Shown here in pieces: positions 28,049-37,678 of a stretch of 64,000 nucleotides of DNA; the stretch's first letter is position 1; each line of letters begins with the position of its first letter. The notes beneath the pieces are model-generated. The model worked only from the letters and a program-made list of their open reading frames with translations, made no database searches and was not told the origin of the DNA. The position numbers were made by a program, and so were the translations under genes. The stretch comes from an uncultured SAR86 cluster bacterium (GTDB lineage Bacteria; Pseudomonadota; Gammaproteobacteria; Magnimaribacterales; D2472). The DNA lies in the NCBI GenBank assembly GCA_902558375.1, contig CACEDQ010000005.1, forward strand, positions 1-64,000, read 5' to 3'.

Positions 28049-28902
28049 TGAGTAAAAGTTCTACATTGTGGTCTGATGCAATTTACAGACTTACTAGAAA
28101 CAAAGCTGCTATGTTTGGAGCTTTCATATTATTTATATTAATTTTATGTGCTGCTCTTGCTCCTTGGATTGCTCCTTACTCATATTCATTTCAAAATTTA
28201 GAATTAGGAGCATCGCCTCCATCTGCTGCCCATTTACTTGGAACAGATGTTTTAGGACGTGATCTCTTAAGCAGGATATTATACGGTGCAAGAATTTCAT
28301 TACTTGTGGGTTTTGTTGCAACAGGAGTTGCATTGGTTATTGGTGTATCCTGGGGTATCGTTGCTGGTTATGCTGGTGGAAAAATAGATTCAGTAATGAT
28401 GAGGATAGTTGATATCTTATATGGACTCCCATTTATAATTTTTATTATTCTTCTTATGGTTATCTTTGGAAGAAATTTGTGGTTACTTTTTGGTGCAATA
28501 GGAGCTGTTGAATGGCTTACTATGGCAAGAATTGTTAGAGGTCAAGTCATTGGCTTAAAGAATCAAGAATTTGTTATGGCTGCAAAGGCAATGGGAGTAA
28601 GTAATTTTTCTATGTTTAGAAAACATTTACTACCAAACATATTAGGACCTATTGCTGTTTATGCAACCTTAACAATACCTCAAGTTATGCTTTTAGAAGG
28701 ATTTTTAAGTTTTTTAGGTCTGGGTATCCAGCCACCTATGAGCAGCTGGGGCACTCTTATAAAAGATGGGGTTGAATCTATGGAAGAATATAGCTGGTTA
28801 TTGATATATCCCGGCATTACTTTCACAATTACTTTGTTTGCTTTGAATTTCTTCGGCGATGGTCTAAGAGATGCTCTTGACCCTAAAACTACTGACAACT
28901 AA
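28048..28902 (+). CDS. oppC: Oligopeptide ABC transporter permease OppC
   Basis: This 284-aa permease has an OppC-type N-terminal helix and the motif LLGTDVLGRDLLSRILYGAR. The EAA loop (AAKAMGVSNFSMFRKHLLPN) and the C-terminal FFGDGLRDALDPK are also present. It would pair with OppB as the membrane channel. It is the last gene of the unit: its stop overlaps the stop of the convergent mltD by 4 nt, and no OppD/OppF ATPase genes follow. The ATPases must be encoded elsewhere. Confidence 0.93.
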   Translation: MSKSSTLWSDAIYRLTRNKAAMFGAFILFILILCAALAPWIAPYSYSFQNLELGASPPSAAHLLGTDVLGRDLLSRILYGARISLLVGFVATGVALVIGVSWGIVAGYAGGKIDSVMMRIVDILYGLPFIIFIILLMVIFGRNLWLLFGAIGAVEWLTMARIVRGQVIGLKNQEFVMAAKAMGVSNFSMFRKHLLPNILGPIAVYATLTIPQVMLLEGFLSFLGLGIQPPMSSWGTLIKDGVESMEEYSWLLIYPGITFTITLFALNFFGDGLRDALDPKTTDN

Positions 28903-30398
28903 AAAGCTCTTATTGCAACTTTTATGATTTGACCAGGCATCAAGTCTGAAGTTTCAAAATTGTTCAATTGTTTAATACTTTCGACACTTACATCAAAAAT
29001 ATCTGATATTTTATATAAATTATCACCTTGTTTAACTGAATATAAGATTGTTCTTTTTTTTGAATCAATATTTCTATGTATATTTTTATTTCCAATTGTT
29101 AACTGTTGGCCTAATTTTAGTATTGAGTTTTTATTTAAAGAATTCATTCTGGTTATATCTGCAATATCAATGCTATATTTTCTTGAAATACTCCACAAAG
29201 TATCTCCTTCGGACACTATATGCATTTCAAATGGTATAAAGGTATTAGATTTAGAGCTACTTAGAGGTATTAAAAGCGTATCTTTTAATGACAACAAATC
29301 AGTTTCCAGATAGTTAATTTTTTTAATTATTTTAACTTCAGTGTCATATTTTTTAGCAAGTTTCCATAGACTATCACCAGAAACAACAATGTGAGAGATC
29401 CAGTTTATTTGATTTACGTTATCAAATGGGCTTTCAGGACTGTCTAAAAGATGTGTCTTTTCAATTGGAACATAAAAAACACTTTTATCTTTTGGAGCTG
29501 ATGCCCATTTTGTATAACCAGCATTAAGTTTGTAAATTAGTTCTGGTTTTATTTCTAAATACTCACTAAGAGAAAGTATTTCTACCTGTCCAGGAATTTC
29601 AATTTTCTTTACAACTGACTGAACGGGTATATATGGCAAAGTTACCCCGTATTTTTCTGAATTGAATATGATTTCTCTTATGGCAATATATTTAGGGATA
29701 TATTCACTTACCTGTTTATTTAGATTAAGTGACCAAAAATCATAAGCCATATTTTTTCTTTTATTTTTTCTAATCTGTCTATCAATATATGTTGGTCCAG
29801 CATTATAAGCAGCCAAAGCTATATAAATATCATTATCGAATCTTTCAAAGAGATATTTAAAATAGCCTATTGCTGCATGAGTTGATCTATACGGATCATG
29901 TCTATCTTCATTCCACCATGATTTTTCAAGATTAAACATTCTTCCTGTTTTCGGCATAAATTGCCACAAACCAACAGCCCCAGATGGAGAGATTGAAAAA
30001 GGATCATAATTACTCTCAATAAATGGAATTAATGCTAATTCTGGAGGAAGATCTGCTGCTTCAAGTTCTTGAATTACATAATAAATAAAATAATAAGATT
30101 TGCTCAGGAACTCATTGAATTTATCAACATCTTTGATGTGATTATTTATATAACTTTGTGTTTTTTCATCTAAATTGATATTTTGATCATAATTATTATT
30201 GAGGATCATATATTCCCATACATTTGCAGGAATCGGCTTAGTATCTTCAATTAAAGGAACAACATCCTGAATGCATTCACTTTTTGATGAATTTGTATTA
30301 CACCTGTCATCAAAATTATTAGTTATTTTTAAATTAGATTGGCAGCTTGAAATGCCAAACAAAAAAAATGCAAAAATGATTAATAATTGTCTTTCCAT
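28899..30398 (-). CDS. mltD: Membrane-bound lytic transglycosylase D with three LysM domains
   Basis: This 499-aa lipoprotein (lipobox ending in Cys19) has a family 1 SLT domain. Its catalytic glutamate is Glu128 in PFIESNYDP, and the SLT motifs SGAVGLWQFMPKTGR and ALAAYNAGP follow. Three C-terminal LysM modules lie at about 336-379, 392-436 and 452-496. It cleaves peptidoglycan glycan strands at the outer membrane, with LysM modules holding the wall. It overlaps the 3' end of gloB by 19 nt; gloB-mltD facing rnhA-dnaQ is a classic gammaproteobacterial arrangement. Confidence 0.94.
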   Translation of the reverse strand: MERQLLIIFAFFLFGISSCQSNLKITNNFDDRCNTNSSKSECIQDVVPLIEDTKPIPANVWEYMILNNNYDQNINLDEKTQSYINNHIKDVDKFNEFLSKSYYFIYYVIQELEAADLPPELALIPFIESNYDPFSISPSGAVGLWQFMPKTGRMFNLEKSWWNEDRHDPYRSTHAAIGYFKYLFERFDNDIYIALAAYNAGPTYIDRQIRKNKRKNMAYDFWSLNLNKQVSEYIPKYIAIREIIFNSEKYGVTLPYIPVQSVVKKIEIPGQVEILSLSEYLEIKPELIYKLNAGYTKWASAPKDKSVFYVPIEKTHLLDSPESPFDNVNQINWISHIVVSGDSLWKLAKKYDTEVKIIKKINYLETDLLSLKDTLLIPLSSSKSNTFIPFEMHIVSEGDTLWSISRKYSIDIADITRMNSLNKNSILKLGQQLTIGNKNIHRNIDSKKRTILYSVKQGDNLYKISDIFDVSVESIKQLNNFETSDLMPGQIIKVAIRAF

Positions 30399-31144
30399 TG
30401 TCTTATTGCAGTGAATATATCTTTATCATTTTTAGGGGTGTTAAACCTTTTTGAAATTTCTACTTGAACCTCTTTTATATCTGCTCTTAAAAACGGATTT
30501 GTAGCTAGCTCCAATTCAATAGTTGAGGGGAGTGTGGGTATTCCCTTTTCTCTTAATTTACAGACACGATTATATCTTGAAATTATGTTTTCATTAAGCG
30601 GTTCAACACTTTTAGCAAATTTAAGATTTGATTGAGTATATTCATGACCGCAATAAATTTTAGTGTTTAAAGGAAGTTTTTTTAAAAGAGATAAAGAATC
30701 ATGCATTTGTTCAAGAGTGCCTTCAAAAACCCTTCCGCAACCACCTGCAAACAAAGTATCACCACAGAATAAGACTGGATCACCCTGATTTTCTGAAAAG
30801 TAGGCAATGTGATCTAGTGTATGACCTGGTATTTCTATAACTTCGAATTGAATTCCTAATAGTTCAATTATTGTTCCATGTTTAACTCGGATATTGATAG
30901 TATCAATATTATTTTTAGGGCCATAGACATCAATTGATTTTTGCGAAACAATTTCGTCGATTCCACCAGTATGATCAAAGTGGTGATGAGTTATTAAAAT
31001 AGCTCTTAAATCTAGATTTCTTTGGTTTAGAATTTTTAATAAATTATTACTTTCACCTGGATCAATTACTATTGACCCTTCATTAGTTGTCACTAACCAA
31101 ATATAATTATCGTTAAATGCTTCAATAGGCTCTATATTAATCAT
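30380..31144 (-). CDS. gloB: Hydroxyacylglutathione hydrolase (glyoxalase II)
   Basis: This 254-aa metallo-beta-lactamase-fold enzyme hydrolyses S-lactoylglutathione, the second step of methylglyoxal detoxification. The metal site THHHFDHTGG is near residue 55, and further ligands follow in GHTLDHIAY, FCGDTLFAGGCGR and CGHEYT. The ATG at 31144 was chosen (MINIEPIEAFNDNYIW resembles the E. coli start); an in-frame TTG lies two codons upstream. It is divergent from rnhA across only 22 bp and overlaps mltD downstream. Confidence 0.95.
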   Translation of the reverse strand: MINIEPIEAFNDNYIWLVTTNEGSIVIDPGESNNLLKILNQRNLDLRAILITHHHFDHTGGIDEIVSQKSIDVYGPKNNIDTINIRVKHGTIIELLGIQFEVIEIPGHTLDHIAYFSENQGDPVLFCGDTLFAGGCGRVFEGTLEQMHDSLSLLKKLPLNTKIYCGHEYTQSNLKFAKSVEPLNENIISRYNRVCKLREKGIPTLPSTIELELATNPFLRADIKEVQVEISKRFNTPKNDKDIFTAIRQWKDNY

Positions 31145-31166
31145 ATGCAAATTCTAAGTTAATTTG

Positions 31167-31598
31167 ATGAAAACAGTAAATATTTATACAGATGGTGCTT
31201 GCAGAGGAAATCCAGGTATTGGTGGTTGGGGTGTGCTTATTGAATATGGAGATACAAGAAAAGAATACTTTGGTGGAGAGCTCAATACAACTAATAATCA
31301 AATGGAACTTAAGGCTGCCATTGAGGGCTTAAGAGCATTAAAAGAACCTTGCACAGTAAACTTAACAACGGATTCTAAATATGTAATGCAAGGCATTACA
31401 TTATGGATTGATAATTGGAAACGAAATAACTGGAAAAATGCTTCAAAAAAAAATGTTAAGAATAAAGATTTATGGGTTGAATTAGATAAATATGTTCAAA
31501 TGCATAATGTAAAATGGTCATGGGTAAAGGGCCATTCTGGTCATGAACAGAATGAAATAGCCGATCAACTTGCTAATAAAGGAATAGACACTTTATAA
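31167..31598 (+). CDS. rnhA: Ribonuclease HI
   Basis: This 143-aa enzyme degrades the RNA strand of RNA-DNA hybrids. The acidic active site is intact: Asp9 in [11 protein letters not shown], Glu47 in NNQMELKA, Asp69 in TTDSKYV and the C-terminal Asp in [11 protein letters not shown]. The ATG at 31167 was chosen over a TTG one codon earlier. dnaQ follows after 6 bp, forming the conserved rnhA-dnaQ pair. Confidence 0.97.
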   Translation: MKTVNIYTDGACRGNPGIGGWGVLIEYGDTRKEYFGGELNTTNNQMELKAAIEGLRALKEPCTVNLTTDSKYVMQGITLWIDNWKRNNWKNASKKNVKNKDLWVELDKYVQMHNVKWSWVKGHSGHEQNEIADQLANKGIDTL

Positions 31599-31604
31599 AA
31601 AATT

Positions 31605-32321
31605 ATGGCAAAAAAATACATAATACTAGATACAGAAACTACAGGACTGGAAGTACAACAAGGTCATAGAATAATTGAAATTGGTGCAGTTTTATTAAAT
31701 GATAGAAAGAAGTCTGAGGAGCATTTTCATTCATATTTAAACCCCTCAAGGTTAATTGATGAAGAAGCCTCAAAAGTACACGGTATAATGAATGAAGATC
31801 TTATAGATAAGCCATTTTTTGAAGAAATAGCAGAAGAGTTTTTAGAATTCATAGATGGTTCAACATTAGTCATTCATAATGCAGCTTTTGATGTAGGCTT
31901 TTTAAATAACGAACTTAAATTAGCATCATCAAAATACCCCTCACTTGAGGAAATATGTGAGATAGAAGATTCTTTAGCAATTGCCAAAGATAAGTTTCCC
32001 GGCCAAAGAAATTCACTTGATGCTCTAGCAACTAGATTTGATATCTCTGGTTATGACAGAACATTTCATGGAGCTCTACTAGATGCCAACATTCTTGCTG
32101 ATGTATATATGTCCTTAACAGGTGGTCAGAGTAAATTTGAGTTTGATTCTGAAAGCACAGAAAGTGATATAACTTCATCATCATCAAAAGAAATATTGCG
32201 GAAGGATATAGAATTAATATCAATCAAAGCTAGTCAAAATGATTTAGATGAGCATGAATCTCGACTAGTTGATATAGAGCAAAGAAATTCTGTTCAAACA
32301 ATTTGGAGAAAGTTAGATTGA
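31605..32321 (+). CDS. dnaQ: DNA polymerase III epsilon subunit (3'-5' proofreading exonuclease)
   Basis: This 238-aa DEDDh exonuclease has Asp9 and Glu11 in LDTETTGL, an Asp in IHNAAFDVGFL, and His and Asp in FHGALLDANILADVY. It proofreads for the replicative polymerase. The C-terminal tail after about residue 180 should contact the alpha subunit. Its TGA stop overlaps the probable TTG start of gltX (TTGA), which links dnaQ and gltX translation. Confidence 0.95.
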   Translation: MAKKYIILDTETTGLEVQQGHRIIEIGAVLLNDRKKSEEHFHSYLNPSRLIDEEASKVHGIMNEDLIDKPFFEEIAEEFLEFIDGSTLVIHNAAFDVGFLNNELKLASSKYPSLEEICEIEDSLAIAKDKFPGQRNSLDALATRFDISGYDRTFHGALLDANILADVYMSLTGGQSKFEFDSESTESDITSSSSKEILRKDIELISIKASQNDLDEHESRLVDIEQRNSVQTIWRKLD

Positions 32322-33718
32322 AAAAAGTTATTACTAGATTTGCTCCTAGTCCAACTGGGACGCTGCATATTGGCGGAGTAAGAACTGCTTTATTTAATTA
32401 TGTATATGCAAAAAAATATTCTGGACAGTTTTTGGTTCGTATCGAAGATACTGATAGAGAGAGATCTACTAAAGAATTTGAGAATAATATTCTTGATAGC
32501 TTGAATTCTATTGGACTGTCTCCTGATGAAAAGCCTATTAATCAATCTGAAAGAGGGGATATATATCAAGCTGCTGCTCAAAAAATTCTTGACTCTGGTC
32601 AAGCATATTATTGTAACTGTTCGATTGAAAGGTTGGATCAAATGAGGTCTGAGCAACAAGCTAATGGCAAAAAACCGCAGTATGATGGCAAGTGCAGGAA
32701 TCTTAATCTAAAGAAATCTGCTAATACCGTGCTTAGACTCAAGACACCTCTTGATGGTGAGATAGTTGTTAGAGATTATGTTCGAGGAGATATTGTTTTT
32801 AAAAATGAAGAGTTAGACGATCTAATTATTTTAAGAAGTGATGGAAGTCCAACATACCACTTATGTAATGTGGTTGATGATTACGAGCAAGGCGTTACAA
32901 CAGTTATTAGGGGTGAAGATCATATTAGCAATACTCCCAGGCAAATACATATTCAAAATGCTCTTGGATATCCTGATCTTGAGTATGCACATTTGCCTTT
33001 AGTTTTAGGAACGGATAAGAAAAGACTATCTAAAAGACATGCGGCTACAAGTCTTGAGGAATATAAAGACTTAGGATATTTAGATTCAGCTATTCTTAAT
33101 ACTCTCGCAAGACTTGGCTGGTCTAAAGGCGAAAAAGAAGTTTTTTACCTTGAAGATTTGATTAAGGATTTTGAAATCACAGAGGTACAAAAAGCTGGAG
33201 CAATTTTTGATCTAACTAAACTAGATTTCCTTAACTCACAACATATGGCAAATCTTTCACATGAAGATTTTATAAATGCGATAAATCCATTCCTTTCTGA
33301 GATTGATATCAATATTAATGGTCATCCTAAGAAAGATCTTTTAATTGAATCTATGAGAACCTCCTCTAACACTTTAAAAGGGATTGCTTTAAATCTTATC
33401 TGCTACTTTAATAATGTAGAAGAATATGATCAAAAAGCAATTGATAAGTTTATTGGTAATTCAGACAAAGTATTAATTGATTTAAAAAATAGAATTAGTG
33501 AATTAGAAATGTGGGATGAAGAATTGCTGGATAATATTTTACTAAATTATAGAGAAGAACATGCTTTGCCGATTCCAAAAGTAAATCAACCAATCCGAAT
33601 AGCCCTAACTGGCTCAACTAATTCTCCATCTTTGGGAACAACTTTGTATTTATTTGAAAAACAAGAAGCTATCAAGAGATTAGATAATCTTATAAATTTT
33701 CTTCACAAAGATAATTAA
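32318..33718 (+). CDS. gltX: Glutamate-tRNA ligase
   Basis: This class I aminoacyl-tRNA synthetase of about 466 aa charges tRNA-Glu. The HIGH region is RFAPSPTGTLHIGG at residues 7-20. The KMSKS-type loop is KRLSKR at 235-240. No ATG lies before the conserved start; a TTG at 32318 fits best, with GGAG at 32305-32308 placed 9 nt upstream inside dnaQ. A TTG at 32303 is the alternative. Its 3' end overlaps the convergent LysR gene by 29 nt. Confidence 0.96.
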   Translation: MKKVITRFAPSPTGTLHIGGVRTALFNYVYAKKYSGQFLVRIEDTDRERSTKEFENNILDSLNSIGLSPDEKPINQSERGDIYQAAAQKILDSGQAYYCNCSIERLDQMRSEQQANGKKPQYDGKCRNLNLKKSANTVLRLKTPLDGEIVVRDYVRGDIVFKNEELDDLIILRSDGSPTYHLCNVVDDYEQGVTTVIRGEDHISNTPRQIHIQNALGYPDLEYAHLPLVLGTDKKRLSKRHAATSLEEYKDLGYLDSAILNTLARLGWSKGEKEVFYLEDLIKDFEITEVQKAGAIFDLTKLDFLNSQHMANLSHEDFINAINPFLSEIDININGHPKKDLLIESMRTSSNTLKGIALNLICYFNNVEEYDQKAIDKFIGNSDKVLIDLKNRISELEMWDEELLDNILLNYREEHALPIPKVNQPIRIALTGSTNSPSLGTTLYLFEKQEAIKRLDNLINFLHKDN

Positions 33719-34568
33719 AGAACTCATTACACTCATATCTAACAATATCTTTTTTGATCGCACTGATAGTATATTTAAAATCTTTGTCCATTATTTTTGT
33801 TTTTTTTACTTTTTTATAGTCTGCCTTCGAGAGAGTGCTATCATCTAATATAGAAATTGCCATTCCATCCTCAACTATTGAAAGAGCAGAACTATATGAG
33901 TCTGTTTTTACAATGGTGTTCATATTGATTCCGTTATTTTTTATGTAATTTGAAAGACTAGACTCTTCATAAAATGAAAGTAAATTTGTTATTTCTACAA
34001 AGGGATATGTTGTAATATCTTTTAAATAAATTTCATCTGGAAGTTCAAATTCTATTGGCGAGACAAGGGTAAGATTGCCTTCTTTTATTATTGCAGATCT
34101 TGAACTTGGTTGATTTTTGGTATTAAAGCATATTGTTAAATCTATATCGGGCTTATATCTGCCTTCAATTAAATCAATGCTATTGAGATTAATTAAATTA
34201 AATCTAACATCTGGATTTATTTTGTTATATTTTTTAATAATCTTTGGAATGATACCTTCTGCTAAAGAGGGTGTGGTGCCAATGTTTATATAATCAGCAG
34301 ATCTTGTTTTGTACGTATTTGCAATAGCATTAAAACTTTTTAATTGGCTATGAACTACAGAGGCATGTTCAAATAAATCATCGGCTTCATGAGTTGGAAC
34401 TAATTTTTTACCTTGTCTTAGGAATAACTTAAAGTTTAATTTTTTTTCAATGATTCTCAATGTTTTGCTTATGGATGGTTGAGATATTTCTAAACTTTCT
34501 GCAGCCGCTGTCATGGAAGTGTTTTTATAGACTTCGTAAAAAATTTCTATTTGTTTTGCTGATAACAT
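33690..34568 (-). CDS. LysR-family transcriptional regulator
   Basis: This 292-aa protein has an N-terminal winged HTH (about residues 1-65; SMTAAAESLEISQPSISKTL) and a periplasmic-binding-protein-like effector domain. It is transcribed divergently from the first TonB-dependent receptor gene across 114 bp. That is the usual layout for a LysR protein that controls its neighbour, so the receptor is the likely target; the effector is unknown. A perfect dyad of the T-N11-A type begins at its own start codon, which suggests autoregulation. No ribosome-binding site is visible. Confidence 0.92.
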   Translation of the reverse strand: MLSAKQIEIFYEVYKNTSMTAAAESLEISQPSISKTLRIIEKKLNFKLFLRQGKKLVPTHEADDLFEHASVVHSQLKSFNAIANTYKTRSADYINIGTTPSLAEGIIPKIIKKYNKINPDVRFNLINLNSIDLIEGRYKPDIDLTICFNTKNQPSSRSAIIKEGNLTLVSPIEFELPDEIYLKDITTYPFVEITNLLSFYEESSLSNYIKNNGINMNTIVKTDSYSSALSIVEDGMAISILDDSTLSKADYKKVKKTKIMDKDFKYTISAIKKDIVRYECNEFFNYLCEENL

Positions 34569-34588
34569 ATATAACTAAAAGTTATATA
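34568..34588. promoter_or_regulatory. Candidate LysR operator (perfect dyad)
   Basis: TATATAAC and GTTATATA form a perfect 8-bp inverted repeat with a 5-nt spacer and include a T-N11-A core. The site touches the lysR start codon and lies about 95 bp before the receptor gene. A+T-rich dyads can arise by chance in this genome. Confidence 0.45.
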
Positions 34589-34682
34589 TATCTTAATATA
34601 AATATAGTATTTTTGGTAGACAAGAAAAGTCTTACAGCTATATACTTAATGGTAATATTAATATTTATTAGGGGATTAAAAA

Positions 34683-37604
34683 ATGTTAAAAAAACTACTA
34701 TTAGTATTTCCATTGGTTATATCAGCCTTTGTTACTGCTCAAGATAACGAGGCTTCAGATGCTGATGTGGAAGAAGTTGTTACAGTTGGTTCACAGATCA
34801 AAGGGGCTAAAATCTCAGGAGCTCTTCCAGTATCTATCGTTACGGCGGAAGATATTGATGCACTAGGTGTTGAAGATGGAACCGAGCTATTAGAAAACTT
34901 AGCTGAGCAAGGACTAAATTATTTTACTGAAGCTGAATCAGATTCAGGTGGAGTGAACTCTGCTAGAGGCGATGTTGGAGCATATAACATCAGAAATATG
35001 GGTGTCGGTAACACTTTAACCTTGTTGAATGGAAGAAGGCTAGTAAATAATGCTGGATATCAAACTGAATTACTTGGAGGAGACTATGTTCCAACAATGT
35101 CAGTAAATTCAAATTTAATCCCAACAATGGGACTTGAAAGAGTTGAGTTATTAAAAGATGGAGCTTCAGCGATATATGGGGCGGATGCTGTTGCTGGTGT
35201 TGTTAATAATGTTATAGCTACAGATTTTGTTGGTTTTGATATTGCATACAGACAACAAAGCTACGATCATTTTGCGGCTGAAGATGACAGATTAACATTA
35301 AAATATGGTGTTGATCTAAATGGCGGAGCAACAAATGTATCAGTTATGTATGATTATTATGACAGGGATGCAATAGCAGCCAGTGAAGATCCAAGGTGGG
35401 GTGATTCAGATCATAGAAAATTAATTCCAGCAGGATCTTTATGGGAAAATGATAGTTCTTTTAATAATAGGTACTCTGGTAAGTGGGCTCAATTAGATAT
35501 GAGAGGAAGAACAGCTTACTCTGATAGCGCTGGGGAAATGCAAATAATTCCTATCGGTGATCCTAGATGTGCCAGAAGTGACTCAAAAGATACTGGGTAT
35601 GGTACATGTTTAGCAGTTGACACAACTTCAATGGCTAATGGTGAATATTATATAAACCCTGGTCAGTTTAGAGATTATAGAGGTGCACTAGAAAGAGATA
35701 ATCTCTTTGTGTTTGTCAATCATGAAATGTCTAATGGCAATGAGTTGTTTGCTGAAATTGGAAGATATACATCTGATTATAGAAGGCTAAAAGAACCAGC
35801 TGGAGACTTCAGTGTTGCTTTGCTTGAGCTTGGTGCTGACTACTATTATTCAAGCGTTATCGGTTTAACTGCTGATAACTCATCATCTACTAAAAACATT
35901 AGAATTGATAACTGGAGACCTGATATTGGACCAAGAGTTATCAATGTTGATAAAGAAACATATAGATATTTGATTGGTATTAGAGGTTCAACTGACTCAG
36001 GATGGGATTGGGAGTCAGCTTATTTATATTCTAAAGCTGAATCAGAAGATATGACTCAAAATAGATTATCTAACTCATTACTCCAGGCTGGTTTGAATGA
36101 CTCCACTTCAAATGCAATTAACATATTTTCATCTGATGTAAAATCAGCTCTTGCTCCGGCGATAATTGATGTTTACAGAAATGATACTAGCACCTTAAGC
36201 TCTATTGATTTTAAGGCTAGTCACCCTGAGGTTATGACATTACCTGCAGGTCCTGTTGGCATGCTTGTTGGTGTCGAGTATAGAAAAGAGACATATGAAG
36301 ATGATAGAGACCCTAGACTTGATGGAACGATGCCATTTACTTCTCTTGTAACTGGATATGGACCTCCATTCGTTTCGGATGTTTTAGGATCTAGTCCTAC
36401 AGTTGATACATATGGAAGAAGATCAACAGTATCTTTCTTTTCAGAGTTAAGTATTCCAGTAACAGAAAATATTAACTCTCAAATTGCAATTCGTCATGAA
36501 AATCCAAACGATACTGATAAATCAACTGTTGGTAAGTTTGCAGTAGGTTGGGATATTACAGATGACTTGCTTTTAAGAGCATCTGCATCCACATCATTTA
36601 GGGTTCCTAATTTGATTCAACAAAACCAAGCATTTGTTCCAAGGCAAGGCTCTAACACAGATGCTGTTGGTAAATATGTTGGTGCTAATGATCCATTGGA
36701 TGATAGCTATTCAATGCAAAGCTTTAGACAGCGTCAAGACTTAGATCCTGAGACCTCAACTAATACTTCTATTGGTTTTGTATATTCTCCATCTTATGTA
36801 AATGGATTAACACTAACCTATGATAACTGGGAGATTGAAAAAGAGGATACAGTAGTGCTTCTTGGAAGAAATAATAGATTAGTTGAAGATCTAATCTTAC
36901 GATTAGAACATGGCCCAAGCAATTGCTCAGCTTTTAATAATCCAAATGTATTAAGAGATCCTAATCCTGGATATACTGCTGAAGAGGAAGCTAAGTTTAC
37001 TGCTGCTGGCATTTGTCCAGCTGGAGAGGCTTTGATTGTGTATGATCCATATTCTAATGCTGCGACAAGAACGATAGCAGGTCATGATATCGGTGTTTAT
37101 TATGATATAGATACTGATTTTGGTAGTTTTAAGCTATCTGCTAACTATTCTAAAACTGATGAGTTTACTCAAAAACCAACTGCTGAATATACTAAACTAC
37201 AAGAAGCCCAAGATAGTGGAACTTTCCCTTTATCTATTGGCTTAAGCGGCTTTGGTGATTTAGCTAAGCAAGATGGTAATTATGTAGAAAAAACATCAAT
37301 AAAAGGTACCTATACTATTGGTGACTGGGGACTACAAGTGACTTCCTTAACAAAAGGAGATTTTTACCATTCACAGGAAACTAAATCTGACGGTACAAGG
37401 TATGTAATACCTGAAATGACAACAATGAATGTCTCAGTTTATTACAAATTCAATATTGGAGATTCAAAAGCTAGAATTAAACTAGCAGTTAAGAATATTG
37501 AAGATGAGAGAGCTCCATTAGCAGATAGATTCTACGGATTCTTTGCTGATGCTCATCAAGACTATGGTAGAAACACCTATCTTGATTTCAAAATGTCGTT
37601 TTAA
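34683..37604 (+). CDS. TonB-dependent outer-membrane receptor
   Basis: This 973-aa protein has a cleavable signal peptide (about 1-20). A TonB-box-like EEVVTVGSQIKG segment follows, then a plug domain (SIVTAEDIDALGVEDGTELL, IRNMGVGNTLTLLNGRR, RVELLKDGASAIYGADAVAGVVN). A long beta-barrel ends with Phe, as expected of an outer-membrane protein. It would import a large nutrient using TonB energy; the ligand is not evident. It resembles the oar-like/peptide-type receptors common in marine gammaproteobacteria. A ribosome-binding site (AGGGGAT) precedes the ATG and an intrinsic terminator follows. The divergent LysR gene is the probable regulator. Confidence 0.94.
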   Translation: MLKKLLLVFPLVISAFVTAQDNEASDADVEEVVTVGSQIKGAKISGALPVSIVTAEDIDALGVEDGTELLENLAEQGLNYFTEAESDSGGVNSARGDVGAYNIRNMGVGNTLTLLNGRRLVNNAGYQTELLGGDYVPTMSVNSNLIPTMGLERVELLKDGASAIYGADAVAGVVNNVIATDFVGFDIAYRQQSYDHFAAEDDRLTLKYGVDLNGGATNVSVMYDYYDRDAIAASEDPRWGDSDHRKLIPAGSLWENDSSFNNRYSGKWAQLDMRGRTAYSDSAGEMQIIPIGDPRCARSDSKDTGYGTCLAVDTTSMANGEYYINPGQFRDYRGALERDNLFVFVNHEMSNGNELFAEIGRYTSDYRRLKEPAGDFSVALLELGADYYYSSVIGLTADNSSSTKNIRIDNWRPDIGPRVINVDKETYRYLIGIRGSTDSGWDWESAYLYSKAESEDMTQNRLSNSLLQAGLNDSTSNAINIFSSDVKSALAPAIIDVYRNDTSTLSSIDFKASHPEVMTLPAGPVGMLVGVEYRKETYEDDRDPRLDGTMPFTSLVTGYGPPFVSDVLGSSPTVDTYGRRSTVSFFSELSIPVTENINSQIAIRHENPNDTDKSTVGKFAVGWDITDDLLLRASASTSFRVPNLIQQNQAFVPRQGSNTDAVGKYVGANDPLDDSYSMQSFRQRQDLDPETSTNTSIGFVYSPSYVNGLTLTYDNWEIEKEDTVVLLGRNNRLVEDLILRLEHGPSNCSAFNNPNVLRDPNPGYTAEEEAKFTAAGICPAGEALIVYDPYSNAATRTIAGHDIGVYYDIDTDFGSFKLSANYSKTDEFTQKPTAEYTKLQEAQDSGTFPLSIGLSGFGDLAKQDGNYVEKTSIKGTYTIGDWGLQVTSLTKGDFYHSQETKSDGTRYVIPEMTTMNVSVYYKFNIGDSKARIKLAVKNIEDERAPLADRFYGFFADAHQDYGRNTYLDFKMSF

Positions 37605-37621
37605 TATTTGATAAAAAACTA

Positions 37622-37650
37622 AAAAGGGAGTTTCGACTCCCTTTTTTTTG
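37622..37650 (+). terminator. Rho-independent terminator after the TonB receptor
   Basis: 10-bp stem AAAAGGGAGT/ACTCCCTTTT (37622-37631 and 37636-37645) with a stable TTCG loop and a T run. Confidence 0.93.
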
Positions 37651-37678
37651 AATAATGGATTAATCTTAATAATAATTT

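Noticed and set aside
28960-29313. Open frame antisense to the LysM part of mltD
   Set aside because: Overlaps a gene with clear SLT and LysM domains; hydrophobic content is the complement of Lys/Asn-rich codons.
34460-34747. 95-codon frame across the lysR start and the receptor start
   Set aside because: Overlaps two real genes and the regulatory dyad; no homologous pattern.
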